Source: Hydrogenoanaerobacterium saccharovorans
GTDB lineage: Bacteria > Bacillota > Clostridia > Oscillospirales > Ruminococcaceae
DNA length: 64,000 nucleotides
Direction of reading: 5' to 3'
NCBI RefSeq assembly: GCF_016901815.1
Contig: NZ_JACSNR010000006.1
Coordinates: 109,961-173,960, forward strand
The notes beneath the pieces were generated by a model, which saw only the letters and a list, made by a program, of their open reading frames with translations, ran no database searches and was not told the DNA's origin. Made by a program: the position numbers and the translations under genes. The stretch's first letter is position 1. Each line of letters starts with the position of its first letter. Below, one piece after another: positions 16,944 through 25,572 of the stretch.

Positions 16944-18499
16944 GGCTGTCCCTCCCCGTTCTGGTCGGCTGGTTCTCCGTTCTGATCCGCTCCGGCGGTG
17001 CGGGAGATGATGAACTGCTCCTGTCCCAGCTGCCGCCATCCCACCCGGATCAGGGTATCCCGCAGGGAATAGAGGGACAGCGGAGTCTCCGGCGAGGTAG
17101 CCGGGACGCCCAGCACCGTCACCGAGCAGAGGTTCACCCCCACAAAGGCCAGCCCCAGTACCACGCCATACAGTCCCAGTGTCCCGCCCAACAGGATAAA
17201 CAGCAGACGCAGCAGTGTCACCGGCTCATACAGCGAGGGGATCACAAAGGAACTGATGGTGGTCAGGGCCACCACCATCACCATCGGGGTGCTGATGAGC
17301 CCGGCGGTGACTGCCGCATCGCCGATCACCAGTGCCCCGATGATGCTCACAGCATGTCCCACCGGACGGGGCAGGCGCAGTCCGGCCTCCCGCATCAGCT
17401 CATAGATAAAGTGGATCAGCAGCGCCTGGAACATGAGCGGAAATGCCATGTCCTGTTCAGCTTCGGCAATGCGGAAGAGCAGCTGGTCGGGGATCAGCTC
17501 GGGATGGAAGTTCACTGCCGCCACATAGCAGCCGGGCAGCAGGATAGTCAAAAAGAAGGCCAGATACTTGATGAGCCGGATAAACACCGCATAATAGGGG
17601 CGCTCGGCATAGTCGTCCATGCTCTGGAAGTTCTCCGAGAACAGGCAGGGCAGCAGAATAGCATAGGGGCTGCCATCCACCAGGATGGCAATGCGCCCCT
17701 CACTGACCTTGGCACAGAGGGTGTCCGGGCGTTCGGTGACCCCGGTGCCCGAGAACAGGGAAAACGGCCCGCTTTCCAGAAAGGGCCGCAGATACCCCGA
17801 GTCCATGAGGTTATCCAGGCGGACTTCCCGCAGGCGCTGTTCCACCCGCCGCACCATCTCGGGATCGGCATAGTCGCTGCGATAGATCAGGCAGACATCG
17901 GTGCGGCTCTTCTCCCCCACCTTGAGCAGCTTCATGCGCAGGCTGGGGGTTTTCATGCGCCGCCGGATCATGGACATATTGATACGGATCGGCTCCGCAA
18001 AACCCTCCCGGGAGCCCCGGAGGTTGTTTTCCGAGGCCGGCTCCCCGATGGAGCGGAAGCTGAATCCCTGGACCCCCAGTGCCACCCCCTCGGGGCTGCC
18101 GTCGATGAGCAGCACAGCAAAGCCCGAAGCGATGAACTGGATCAGCTCTTCAAAGCTCCGGAGCTTTTTCTTGTCCCCTGCCATAAACAGCTCCTGACAG
18201 AGCCGGTCGGGTACCAGACAGGACGGGATTTTCTGCCCTGCCAGCAGCCGGTGCAGATCCGAGGCTGTCCCCAGGATCAGGGTCTGGTAGTTCACCAGCC
18301 CTTCAAACATCACAAAGGCCAGCTTGTAGCCCTCCACCTCCAGACGGTTGACCTGCAGATCCGCCGTCTGTCCGGTGAGCTGTGCCAGCCTTGCCAGGGT
18401 ATCCTCCAGCGTGGGACTCAGCGGCTGATCCAGTCCCGGGTCCCGCTTCGGAACCTCATAAGTATGCCGCTTTTCCCGCTTCAGTTTATCAAACAGCAA
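16940..18499 (-). CDS. gerAA: GerAA-family spore germination protein
   Basis: 519 residues if started at the TTG at 18499, which has SD AGGAGG at good distance. An in-frame ATG at 18538 would add 13 residues but has no SD. The N-terminal cytoplasmic domain (about 1-275) is followed by the GerA core with the signature GRIAILVDGSPYAILLP, then five or six membrane segments and a C-terminal tail. GerAA is the A subunit of the germinant receptor. It heads the AA-AB-AC operon. The C-terminus contains a short repeat (DQNGEPADQNGE). Confidence 0.92.
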   Translation of the reverse strand: MLFDKLKREKRHTYEVPKRDPGLDQPLSPTLEDTLARLAQLTGQTADLQVNRLEVEGYKLAFVMFEGLVNYQTLILGTASDLHRLLAGQKIPSCLVPDRLCQELFMAGDKKKLRSFEELIQFIASGFAVLLIDGSPEGVALGVQGFSFRSIGEPASENNLRGSREGFAEPIRINMSMIRRRMKTPSLRMKLLKVGEKSRTDVCLIYRSDYADPEMVRRVEQRLREVRLDNLMDSGYLRPFLESGPFSLFSGTGVTERPDTLCAKVSEGRIAILVDGSPYAILLPCLFSENFQSMDDYAERPYYAVFIRLIKYLAFFLTILLPGCYVAAVNFHPELIPDQLLFRIAEAEQDMAFPLMFQALLIHFIYELMREAGLRLPRPVGHAVSIIGALVIGDAAVTAGLISTPMVMVVALTTISSFVIPSLYEPVTLLRLLFILLGGTLGLYGVVLGLAFVGVNLCSVTVLGVPATSPETPLSLYSLRDTLIRVGWRQLGQEQFIISRTAGADQNGEPADQNGEGQP

Positions 18500-18619
18500 A
18501 ACCGTTTCCCTCCTTTTCTGTGAGTATGGACCAGCCATGGGCTTTTTATGTCTGTGATCCGGGAATAATCCTGCCCGGCTTTGTCCATGCTAATTCCTGT
18601 AACAAGGAGGAGTTTTTTC

Positions 18620-19300
18620 ATGTATGCACTGATGGCCAGAACCATTCTGCTCTATCTGCTGATCGTCGCAGGGCTCCGGATCATGGGCAAACGACAGATC
18701 GGCGAACTGCAGCCCAGTGAACTGGTGGTGACCATTCTCATCTCCAATATCGCCACCCTGCCCATTCAGGATGTGGATGTGCCCCTTTCGGGCGGTATTG
18801 TGCCGATCCTCACCATTGTCTGCTTTGAGGTGTTCATCTCCGGGCTCACCATGCGCAGCCGCACCGCCCGCCGGCTCTTCTGCGGCGGCCCCAAAATGGT
18901 GATCCGGGACGGACAGATCATGCAGAAGGAACTGCGGGATCTGCGTTTTTCGGTGGACGACCTCATCGAACAGCTGCGGGCCGCCGGGTATTTTGACCCC
19001 AGCGAAGTGCTGTTCGCCGTGGTGGAGACCACCGGTTCCCTGTCGGTCTATCCCCGGTTTGCCGCCCGTCCTGCCACCGGCGGGGATCTGGGACTGCACC
19101 GGGACGACTTCATCGACGCTCCCCCGGTGGTGATCGTGGATCAGGGCCGGGTGCTGCCCGATTCCCTGGATTACTGCGGCGTATCGCCGGTATGGCTGCA
19201 GAAGGCGCTGGAACAGGAGGGCATTGCCCAGAAGGACATCTTCCTGATGATCTGTGACCGCCGCCGGAAATACCATATTGTAAAGAAGGATAAGACATGA
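18620..19300 (+). CDS. YetF/DUF421-family membrane protein
   Basis: 226 residues: three N-terminal membrane helices (to about residue 75) with GLRIMGKRQIGELQPSE, the YetF hallmark, then a soluble domain with VIRDGQIM, LRDLRFSVDDLIEQLR and YPRF. Related YetF/YkjA proteins occur in sporulating Firmicutes; the molecular role is unknown. The ATG at 18620 has SD AAGGAGGAG. It is transcribed away from the gerA operon and overlaps the next gene by 4 bases, so the two are translationally coupled. Confidence 0.88.
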   Translation: MYALMARTILLYLLIVAGLRIMGKRQIGELQPSELVVTILISNIATLPIQDVDVPLSGGIVPILTIVCFEVFISGLTMRSRTARRLFCGGPKMVIRDGQIMQKELRDLRFSVDDLIEQLRAAGYFDPSEVLFAVVETTGSLSVYPRFAARPATGGDLGLHRDDFIDAPPVVIVDQGRVLPDSLDYCGVSPVWLQKALEQEGIAQKDIFLMICDRRRKYHIVKKDKT

Positions 19301-19677
19301 AACGGTTTATTATCTGCATTCTGCTGGTAGTGGGGCTGATCTGGGCCGGGGACTGGACCTTTGACCGGCTCACCGAGGTAAAGGATCATGTGCTGGCAGA
19401 GATCGACGGTATCTCCCAGCTGGTGGAACGGGGCGAGATGCAGGCAGCCTGGGAACGGGCCAGCGCCCTGCAGCAGGACTGGGAGGAAAATGAACACAGC
19501 ATCCTTGCCTTTGTGCGGCATGGGGATCTGGACCAGGTCACCCTGTCCATTGCCAAACTGCCGGGATACCTGCGCTATGGGGAGATCCCCTCCTTTGCGG
19601 CTGAGGCCAACACCGTCCGGCGGATGCTGATCCACATCTGGGAGTCGGAGCAGTTTGCCCTCTCCAACATCGTCTGA
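19297..19677 (+). CDS. DUF4363-family protein
   Basis: 126 residues: one N-terminal membrane helix (about 3-18) and an outward helical domain rich in charged residues. The pattern AWERASALQQDWEENE then LGEIPSFAAEANTVRRMLIHIWE-like ending fits DUF4363, which often follows a YetF gene in Clostridia. The function is unknown; the fixed pairing suggests a joint membrane complex. Start overlaps the YetF stop as ATGA. Confidence 0.8.
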   Translation: MKRFIICILLVVGLIWAGDWTFDRLTEVKDHVLAEIDGISQLVERGEMQAAWERASALQQDWEENEHSILAFVRHGDLDQVTLSIAKLPGYLRYGEIPSFAAEANTVRRMLIHIWESEQFALSNIV

Positions 19678-19700
19678 TCCCCCGCTCCCAAAAGAATACA

Positions 19701-19739
19701 AAAAGCCCGGGCCTTTCTTATCGAAAGGTCCGGGCTTTT
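19701..19739. terminator. Bidirectional terminator, YetF-DUF4363 unit and ABC operon
   Basis: A 17-bp near-perfect stem (AAAAGCCCGGGCCTTTC / GAAAGGTCCGGGCTTTT) around TTATC, with A and T runs inside the stem ends. Confidence 0.9.
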
Positions 19740-19755
19740 ACACAGAAAAGCAATA

Positions 19756-20541
19756 TTATTCAGCCAGTTCGCTGCCGCCGATGGCATTCTGGAAGAAGTA
19801 CTCATGGATCTTGGTGCGGATGCGGATAAACTCCTCACCGCTGCGCTCTCTCGGGCGGGGCAGATCCACATTGATGATGTCATGTACCCGTCCGGGACGG
19901 CTGGACAGCACAACGATCCGGTCACTGAGATAGATGGCCTCATCAATATCATGGGTTACCAGGATCATGGTCTTTTTCTCAGCTTCCCAGATGCGCAGGA
20001 CTTCCCGCTGCATGTTGATCCGGGTCAGGGCATCCAGCGCGCCGAAAGGCTCATCCAGCAGCAGTACATCCGGGCGGTTCACCAGGGCACGGGCAATGCT
20101 CACACGCTGCTGCATACCACCGGAGAGCTGCTTGGGCAGGGCATTTTCGAATCCATGCAGACCCACCAGGTCAATGTGCTGCTGGATCAGTTCCCGGCGC
20201 TCGGCTGCACCGAGCTTGCGGGTGATACCGAATTCCACATTCTTCCACACAGTCAGCCAGGGATAGAGTCTGGCCTCCTGGAAGATGATGCCGCAGTCCA
20301 GGGAGGGCTCGGTTACAACCCGTTCGCCCACCTTGATCTGGCCCGAGGTGGGATGGTCCAGACCGACAATCAGCTTGAGCAGTGTACTCTTGCCGCAGCC
20401 GCTGGCGCCTACGATGCTGATGAATTCGCCCTCTTTGATGTCCAGGTCAATACGGTCCAGTACCACCAGTTCACTGCCGGAAATCTGGAAGGTTCTGCGG
20501 ACGCCGTCCACCAGAACCTGTGTTTTTCTCTCGTCAGACAT
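19756..20541 (-). CDS. ABC transporter ATP-binding protein (SsuB/TauB/NrtD type)
   Basis: 261 residues with Walker A GASGCGKST, Q-loop, signature LSGGMQQRV, Walker B VLLLDEPFGALD and H-loop LVTHDIDEA. This is the ATPase of the nitrate/sulfonate/taurine import class, and the final gene of the leftward operon substrate-binding protein, amidohydrolase, permease, ATPase. The ATG at 20541 follows SD GGAGG. The cargo is not identifiable from the ATPase. Confidence 0.92.
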   Translation of the reverse strand: MSDERKTQVLVDGVRRTFQISGSELVVLDRIDLDIKEGEFISIVGASGCGKSTLLKLIVGLDHPTSGQIKVGERVVTEPSLDCGIIFQEARLYPWLTVWKNVEFGITRKLGAAERRELIQQHIDLVGLHGFENALPKQLSGGMQQRVSIARALVNRPDVLLLDEPFGALDALTRINMQREVLRIWEAEKKTMILVTHDIDEAIYLSDRIVVLSSRPGRVHDIINVDLPRPRERSGEEFIRIRTKIHEYFFQNAIGGSELAE

Positions 20542-20552
20542 ATCGGTCCTCC

Positions 20553-21344
20553 TTACTTCTCGTCCACATAGGACCATTTCAGCAGTACCCGCTGCAGCCG
20601 CAGGAGTACCTGATCGATCAAAAGACCGATAGCGCCGATCACGATGATGCCGGCAAATACCTTGGCAGGCTGTGCCAGTTCCCGGGCATAGCTGATCATA
20701 TAGCCGATACCACTGGAAGCGGCGATCATTTCAGCACCGACCACGCAGGTCCAGGCGGAACCCATACCCAGCCGCAGACCGGTGAAAACCGACGGCAGAG
20801 CTGAAGGGAGATAGACACTGGTAATGGTCTCCCACTTGCTCTTCTTCAGGATATAGGCAACCTCCAGGAGCTTGGGGTCAGTGCTCTGGATGCCATGGAT
20901 GGTATTGAGCAGAACCGACCAGAAACTGCCGATGAAGATAACAGCAGTCTTGGAGCTTTCTCCGATGCCCAGCCACAGGATAAACAGCGGTACCCAGGCC
21001 AGCATGGGAACAGGACGCAGAATGCTGACCAGCGAACCCAGGACCTTATTGGCAGTCTTGGAGAAGCCCATCAGCGAACCGATGATGATGCCGCAGACAG
21101 CACCCAGGCCGAAGCCGCGCAGAACACGCAGCATACTGATGCTCAGGTCCTCTGCCATCTGACCGCTGGTGCAGAGCGAAATGAGGGTCGACAGCACCCG
21201 CTGGGGCGACGGCAGAATACTGGCACGGATCAGTCCCAGATTGGAACCGAGTGCCCAGATCAGCAAAACAGTCAGCGGAGCAATCACCGCCAGGAAGAGC
21301 TGGTACGCACGGTTGCCTGCCAGCATAGCCTTATTTTTTTCCAC
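20553..21344 (-). CDS. ABC transporter permease (SsuC/TauC type)
   Basis: 263 residues, about six membrane helices, with the binding-protein-dependent transport loop (ESSKTAVIFIGSFWSVLLN, then GLRLGMGSAWTCVVGAEM). The start is GTG at 21344 with SD AAGGAG about 10 bases upstream. It is one of the four import-operon genes; 11 bases separate it from the ATPase gene. Confidence 0.92.
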   Translation of the reverse strand: MEKNKAMLAGNRAYQLFLAVIAPLTVLLIWALGSNLGLIRASILPSPQRVLSTLISLCTSGQMAEDLSISMLRVLRGFGLGAVCGIIIGSLMGFSKTANKVLGSLVSILRPVPMLAWVPLFILWLGIGESSKTAVIFIGSFWSVLLNTIHGIQSTDPKLLEVAYILKKSKWETITSVYLPSALPSVFTGLRLGMGSAWTCVVGAEMIAASSGIGYMISYARELAQPAKVFAGIIVIGAIGLLIDQVLLRLQRVLLKWSYVDEK

Positions 21345-21367
21345 AAGATCACAACTCCTTCGGTCGA

Positions 21368-22201
21368 TTAGAATTTCCAGCTCAGCAGTTCTGCCGCTGT
21401 ATCATGGAGGACTCTCTGCTCACATGCAGGGTCCAGCTTCCAGGCACGGACATTGTCCACAGCCTCACCCAGCGGAACCAGCGGATAAGAGGAACCGAAC
21501 AGGAACCGGTCCTGCAGCATTCCGGCCGCTGCCAGACGGTAGTCCTCACTGCCGGGCACCGAAGCCATGGAATAGAGATCCGGCGCCAGATAGATGTTGC
21601 GGCGGAAGAATCCCATGCAGATGAGCTCCTTGCTCCAGGGCCAGCCGGCATGTCCGACTACAATCTTCAGATTGGGATGGGTCTGTGCCACCAGATCCAG
21701 CCGTCCGGGGAGTGTGCAGTCGATGGTGGGGGTAATGGAACCGCTGAAGGTGAGCATCAGCGGGATGCCGTTATCCTCCAGCCAGCGGTAGAGCGGGAAA
21801 TATCCCGGGTCATCAAACCGCAGGGTATTGCCGAAACCGGGTTCAATGGTGACACCGCCGCCTGGGCCGTCCATCAGGATACGGCGGACTTCCTCCAGGC
21901 TCTCCTTGGGACGCAGCGGATCATAGAGCGGAAACGGAATGAACCGTCCGGGCCACTGCTTTGCCAGGTCACACAGTTCCTGGTTGTCCACAAAAGTTCC
22001 GGAGGACTGCCGTCCGGGGATAACAGCCTTTTCGATCCCGGCCTCGTCCATCTCCTTTACCAGCAGCTCAATGGAGCACTCCCGGATCGAAGGAGTGATC
22101 TGACAGCGCAGTCCGGTGAGGAACTTATCGGTGGTTCCCGCCTCAGCCATGGACAGATATCCGCCATACAGGGGACGCATGCGAAAATCAATGATACCCA
22201 T
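21368..22201 (-). CDS. Amidohydrolase-2-fold protein lacking the N-terminal HxH
   Basis: 277 residues with a TIM-barrel amidohydrolase layout related to ACMSD/Amidohydro_2: a central VVGHAGWPW and a late FLFGSSYPLVPL strand. The usual first-strand metal motif DxHxH is replaced by DFRMRP (residues 5-10), and the late metal Asp position reads SSYP where active members have S/TDYP. Metal binding may therefore be altered or lost. Encoded between the binding protein and permease of an importer, it may act on the imported compound or be a ligand-binding derivative. SD AAAGGAG supports the ATG at 22201. Confidence 0.75.
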   Translation of the reverse strand: MGIIDFRMRPLYGGYLSMAEAGTTDKFLTGLRCQITPSIRECSIELLVKEMDEAGIEKAVIPGRQSSGTFVDNQELCDLAKQWPGRFIPFPLYDPLRPKESLEEVRRILMDGPGGGVTIEPGFGNTLRFDDPGYFPLYRWLEDNGIPLMLTFSGSITPTIDCTLPGRLDLVAQTHPNLKIVVGHAGWPWSKELICMGFFRRNIYLAPDLYSMASVPGSEDYRLAAAGMLQDRFLFGSSYPLVPLGEAVDNVRAWKLDPACEQRVLHDTAAELLSWKF

Positions 22202-22246
22202 GAAATCTCCTTTCATGACGCGCAGAGAATACAATCCGACATACAG

Positions 22247-22281
22247 CAACGGCCGCAGCAAAGTACATACCGCAGCCGTTG
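22247..22281 (-). repeat. Intergenic hairpin after the substrate-binding protein gene
   Basis: CAACGGCTGC pairs with GCGGCCGTTG (one wobble) on the minus strand with no T run. Such stems after binding-protein genes stabilise the upstream mRNA and give unequal expression; that role is an inference here. Confidence 0.55.
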
Positions 22282-22301
22282 TCGCTCAAATATCAGGATA
22301 G

Positions 22302-23321
22302 TCAGTGCGCTTCGGTTGTGCCAAATGCTTCAATGAGGAAGCTGTCATCATAGATAGTTTCCAGATCTACCGGACCAGAGAGCATATCATGCTCATACAG
22401 GAAGTTGTACTGACGCTCCAGATATGCCTTGTCCTCAGCATTCAGATGCAGCGAGCAGTCATACTTGTCCATGTATTCATCCATCAGGTCACGGTTCACA
22501 TTGTCACCTACATAGTCTACAAGAATATCCTTGCACTCTTCGGGATTCTCCTTATAGTAGTCCACAGCACGCTGCAGAACCTTCAGGAACCGTACAATGA
22601 TATCGCCATGCTCCTCGGCAAAATCAGGGCTGACAACCAGAACCTGGTTATTGCGTCCCTCGGTCTGGTCCATAGTAGCCAGAATCCGGGCATCGCCGTT
22701 TGCCACAAACTGATAGGTATTGGGAGCAATGCTCTGCATGCAGTCAATCTCGCCGGAGGTCAGTGCGGCATAGGCCTCGGCGCCCTTGAGGTTATACAGG
22801 TTGATGTCGTCTTCGGTCAGGCCGCCCAGAGCCAGCATCTCAACCAGCTGGTAGTGGTTGTCGGTGCCGATGTTTACTGCCAGGTTCTTGCCCTTGAGCT
22901 GCGAAACATCTGTGATGTCCGAATCAGCCGCAACCAGCAGACAGGGGTCGGTAGACGAAGAAGTAGCCATCGAGATTATCTTGACGCCGTTTCCGTTGGA
23001 AATACCGCTGAATGCCGGCTGACCGCCCAGGAAGGACATCTCCAGCTCACCGGCAGTCAGAGCCTCGGTCATAACAGCGCCCGAACCCAGGTACTCAATG
23101 GAAATGGTGATGTTGTCCTTGCCAAACTCCTCTTCAAAGAAGCCCTTTGCATTGGCAATCTTGACCGGATAGAGGAAGGTCTCACCCAGGAAGTCACCTA
23201 CGCGGACTACCATTTCGCCGTTCTCTCCCTCTGCAGTGCTCTTCTGACCATCCGAGCTGCTGCAGGCAGTCATGGAACAGGCCATTGCAGCCGCCAGAAG
23301 CATTGCCATCAGTCGTTTCAT
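22302..23321 (-). CDS. ABC transporter substrate-binding lipoprotein (SsuA/NMT1 type)
   Basis: 339 residues. Lipoprotein signal with lipobox MTAC, a Ser/Asp-rich linker, then a type II periplasmic-binding fold: RVGDFLGETFLYP, ALTAGELEMSFLG, LKGKNLAVNIGTDNHY and LTSGEIDCMQ. The class covers sulfonate, taurine, nitrate and pyrimidine-precursor importers; the ligand is not predictable. The ATG at 23321 has SD AGGAG. It is first in the import operon and divergent from a Crp-type regulator. Confidence 0.9.
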   Translation of the reverse strand: MKRLMAMLLAAAMACSMTACSSSDGQKSTAEGENGEMVVRVGDFLGETFLYPVKIANAKGFFEEEFGKDNITISIEYLGSGAVMTEALTAGELEMSFLGGQPAFSGISNGNGVKIISMATSSSTDPCLLVAADSDITDVSQLKGKNLAVNIGTDNHYQLVEMLALGGLTEDDINLYNLKGAEAYAALTSGEIDCMQSIAPNTYQFVANGDARILATMDQTEGRNNQVLVVSPDFAEEHGDIIVRFLKVLQRAVDYYKENPEECKDILVDYVGDNVNRDLMDEYMDKYDCSLHLNAEDKAYLERQYNFLYEHDMLSGPVDLETIYDDSFLIEAFGTTEAH

Positions 23322-23361
23322 GGTGTTGCATCTCCTTTTTTGCTTTTCTGTTTTCATCTTT

Positions 23362-23393
23362 ATTATCACAACATACCTTTTTTATGGTATGAT
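23362..23393. promoter_or_regulatory. Shared operator and divergent promoters, Crp regulator / ABC importer
   Basis: Inverted repeat CATACC (23372-23377), 8 bases, GGTATG (23386-23391). Leftward, an extended -10 (TGT-GATAAT, 23362-23367) places the repeat in the -15 to -34 region. Rightward, TATGAT (23388-23393) overlaps the right arm. Position and symmetry suit binding by the adjacent Crp/Fnr-type protein. Confidence 0.5.
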
Positions 23394-23423
23394 ATGAACA
23401 GTAAATACCACCGGAGGAATTGT

Positions 23424-24140
23424 ATGGAGCATCGCAGCGCACAGGCAAAACAGGAACTGATCCTGCAGGAATTTCTGGAAAAGCATCACTTTGATCCGCC
23501 TGCCGCAATACTGCCGCAGCTGCGGATCGTCACCCAGAAAGAACGGGATACCCTTCTGAAAAAAGGGGACCCGATCCATGCTGTCTACATTATCCTGGAA
23601 GGTCAGTACACCGTCAGTGAAGCCTGGAGCAATGGCGCGATCTTTATCTTCACCGAACTGGGTCCCGGGGATTTTATCTGTGAAATGGAGTGTTATCAGG
23701 GTGCCCAGGCAGTTCAGTACAACCTGATCTGCAAGAGTGATTCCCTGCTCCTGGCTGTGCCCGTGGAAGGCTTCCTGGCCTGGCAGGCTGTTGACCCGGG
23801 GCTCTGTCAGATGCTGATCCAGTCGCTGATCCGCAAGCTGGGCTCCTCTGCCAGAACCGCCAGCCAGATGCCCATTGCACCCGGCATTGTCAAATTCGCG
23901 CGGTTTCTCATCGGCTATTGCCGGGAAAACGGCATCGACAGCCGTCAGGAGGTATCGGTGCGCATGACCCGTGAGGATCTGAGCTATAACCTCGGCTTGA
24001 GTGTGCGGACCATCAATCGCCTGGTCCAGTCCCTCCGGGAACGGAATGCCCTGACTGTGCGCTCCGGCAAGATCCATATCACAGCCGATCAGCTCCCCTT
24101 GCTGCGGAGCATCCTGCCTGATTCCGATCCGTCCCGGTAG
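23424..24140 (+). CDS. Crp/Fnr-family transcriptional regulator
   Basis: 238 residues: cyclic-nucleotide-binding-type beta-roll (about 25-130, LLKKGDPIHAVYIILEGQYTV), a dimerisation helix, and a C-terminal winged helix with the recognition region MTREDLSYNLGLSVRTINRLV. No Cys cluster for an Fe-S Fnr-type sensor is seen, so the effector is probably a small molecule. The ATG at 23424 follows SD GGAGGA; a much longer open frame upstream is an artefact antisense to the binding-protein gene. It likely controls the divergent importer. Confidence 0.9.
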   Translation: MEHRSAQAKQELILQEFLEKHHFDPPAAILPQLRIVTQKERDTLLKKGDPIHAVYIILEGQYTVSEAWSNGAIFIFTELGPGDFICEMECYQGAQAVQYNLICKSDSLLLAVPVEGFLAWQAVDPGLCQMLIQSLIRKLGSSARTASQMPIAPGIVKFARFLIGYCRENGIDSRQEVSVRMTREDLSYNLGLSVRTINRLVQSLRERNALTVRSGKIHITADQLPLLRSILPDSDPSR

Positions 24141-24190
24141 GCGCCAAATCACACACTTTGATATTATACTGGATTTATTTTTGGCAAAAA

Positions 24191-24217
24191 AGGACATCTG
24201 TCCTGTTAATTTAACAG
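24191..24217. repeat. Two abutting palindromes in the crp-nrdR spacer
   Basis: AGGACA-TC-TGTCCT (24191-24204) overlaps CTGTTAA-T-TTAACAG (24203-24217). Their function is unknown; the region lies between the ends of two convergent genes. Confidence 0.4.
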
Positions 24218-24264
24218 TTTGTTTCAAAATCCGACATTTTATGCCGATTCCATGAACAAAAAGT

Positions 24265-24302
24265 ACAGAGGCTGCCGCTTTGGAAACGACAGCCTCTGTT
24301 TT
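24265..24302. terminator. Bidirectional terminator, Crp regulator and nrdR
   Basis: ACAGAGGCTG (24265-24274) pairs exactly with CAGCCTCTGT (24290-24299), T run following on plus and A/T-rich on minus. Confidence 0.8.
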
Positions 24303-24306
24303 GTGT

Positions 24307-24768
24307 TTAATTTTCATGGGAATCCCGGAGTTTTTCCAGTTCCTCCAGGAACGAATCAATATCCTTGAAACGCCGGTAAACAGATGCAAAACGGACATAA
24401 GCCACTTCATCCACTTCCCGCAGAGCTGCCAGAGCCAGCTCACCAATGGTTTCAGAGGTAACTTCCCGCTGCATGGAATTCTGCAGTTCTGTTTCGATAT
24501 CGGTCACCAGCTTTTCCAGCTTTTCCACCGGTACCGGACGCTTTTCACAGGCACGCAGAACACCGCGCAGCAGTTTTTCCCGGTCAAAGGGTTCCTGCAT
24601 TCCATTCTTTTTAATGACGATGATGGGAACGGTTTCCACTACCTCATATGTAGTAAACCGCTTCTGACAGCGCAGACATTCCCGGCGCCGCCGGATGCGT
24701 TCGCTGTCATCAGTGGGACGGGAGTCCACGACTTTGCTTTCTGTATATCCGCAAAAAGGACATTTCAT
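24307..24768 (-). CDS. nrdR: NrdR, ribonucleotide reductase transcriptional repressor
   Basis: 153 residues. A four-Cys zinc ribbon (Cys3, Cys6, Cys31, Cys34) precedes an ATP-cone domain (about 49-139, [20 protein letters not shown]). NrdR senses ATP/dATP and represses ribonucleotide reductase genes by binding NrdR boxes. Length and sequence are standard. SD GGAAGG supports the start. No ribonucleotide reductase gene is nearby. Confidence 0.97.
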   Translation of the reverse strand: MKCPFCGYTESKVVDSRPTDDSERIRRRRECLRCQKRFTTYEVVETVPIIVIKKNGMQEPFDREKLLRGVLRACEKRPVPVEKLEKLVTDIETELQNSMQREVTSETIGELALAALREVDEVAYVRFASVYRRFKDIDSFLEELEKLRDSHEN

Positions 24769-24829
24769 AGTCTGCCTTCCTATTCTTCCCTGTTGATCTC
24801 TTGCTCACTTGTCTGAAGCTTTCTCAAAA

Positions 24830-24858
24830 AGTATATCACAGGGCGGAAAGCTGTACAA
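24830..24858 (-). promoter_or_regulatory. Promoter of nrdR
   Basis: Minus-strand TTGTAC (24853-24858), 17-base spacer, TATACT (24830-24835) with an extended TG. Confidence 0.65.
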
Positions 24859-24880
24859 CTGTTTCATGAAAATTTTTCCT

Positions 24881-25102
24881 TTAATCCAGCAGATCTTCGA
24901 TCAGATCCTGTAAATGAATCCAGGCGACCTCCGTATGTTCCATATCCGCTGCCAGTTTCAGCAGTCTGGTTTCGTCCTCGGTCAGATCTTCCCAGCATGC
25001 CTCCTGTCCCCCCAATGGGTCAGAAACCCGCAATCCGTTCCACCCGGTTCCGGGGATATGGGTCACTTCGGCAGTCAGCCGTCTGGAACTGGTATTCTGC
25101 AT
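24881..25102 (-). CDS. Small hypothetical protein, DUF6514-like
   Basis: 73 residues, soluble. The C-terminal half (LTEDETRLLKLAADMEHTEV then IHLQDLIEDLLD) resembles small DUF6514 proteins of Clostridia, whose role is unknown; the match is by eye only. A strong SD (GGGAGG, 9 bases from the ATG) supports a real gene. Confidence 0.6.
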   Translation of the reverse strand: MQNTSSRRLTAEVTHIPGTGWNGLRVSDPLGGQEACWEDLTEDETRLLKLAADMEHTEVAWIHLQDLIEDLLD

Positions 25103-25285
25103 ATTGATGCACCTCCCTCTTTCCTCTCCATTATACCGGCTTCGCCCTGCGGTTTACAGCTGTAAAACCTGTCAGCACTCCTGCCGTCTGTTTCCAGTTT
25201 TCCTTCCGGCATCTCCCCTCTTTCCCCGGACCGGACTTCCCGCTATGATAGAAGTATTGATTTGATCCGGAAAGGGGCCCTGTCC

Positions 25286-25537
25286 ATGAAATTCCTCCTT
25301 GAACATTTCTACTCCCTCACCGCCTATACCCGGCTGATCCTGCTGGGCAGCCTTCTGCTGGCCGTGGTCTGTCTGTTCCTGTCCGCTCTCTATGGGTATC
25401 TCGCCGCCGGGGAACAGTATCTGCGCTATCTGGCCCTGTCCGAGGGACTGCTGGAAGCCTCCTGGTCCTCCCTGGGGGCCGGATGCCTTTCAGCCATGCT
25501 CTGTGAAGCGGTCTGGCGGAAGGATTTTCAGGAGTAA
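25286..25537 (+). CDS. Small membrane protein of unknown function
   Basis: 83 residues with two hydrophobic helices (about 14-38 and 55-75) and a charged C-terminus. No family recognised. The ATG at 25286 has SD AAAGGGG at a long 9-base spacing. It is probably monocistronic; the next gene has its own promoter. Confidence 0.55.
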   Translation: MKFLLEHFYSLTAYTRLILLGSLLLAVVCLFLSALYGYLAAGEQYLRYLALSEGLLEASWSSLGAGCLSAMLCEAVWRKDFQE

Positions 25538-25572
25538 GTCTGTCTGCATTTGAAAAATATGGTCGAAAAGAT

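Noticed and set aside
16919..18523. 534-codon plus-strand frame across the gerAA gene
   Set aside because: Composition is rich in His, Gln and Gly as expected for an antisense shadow; the minus-strand frame is a clear GerA protein.
22305..23423. Long in-frame extension upstream of the Crp-type regulator
   Set aside because: It is antisense to the substrate-binding protein and crosses both promoters; the SD-preceded ATG at 23424 gives a normal-length regulator.
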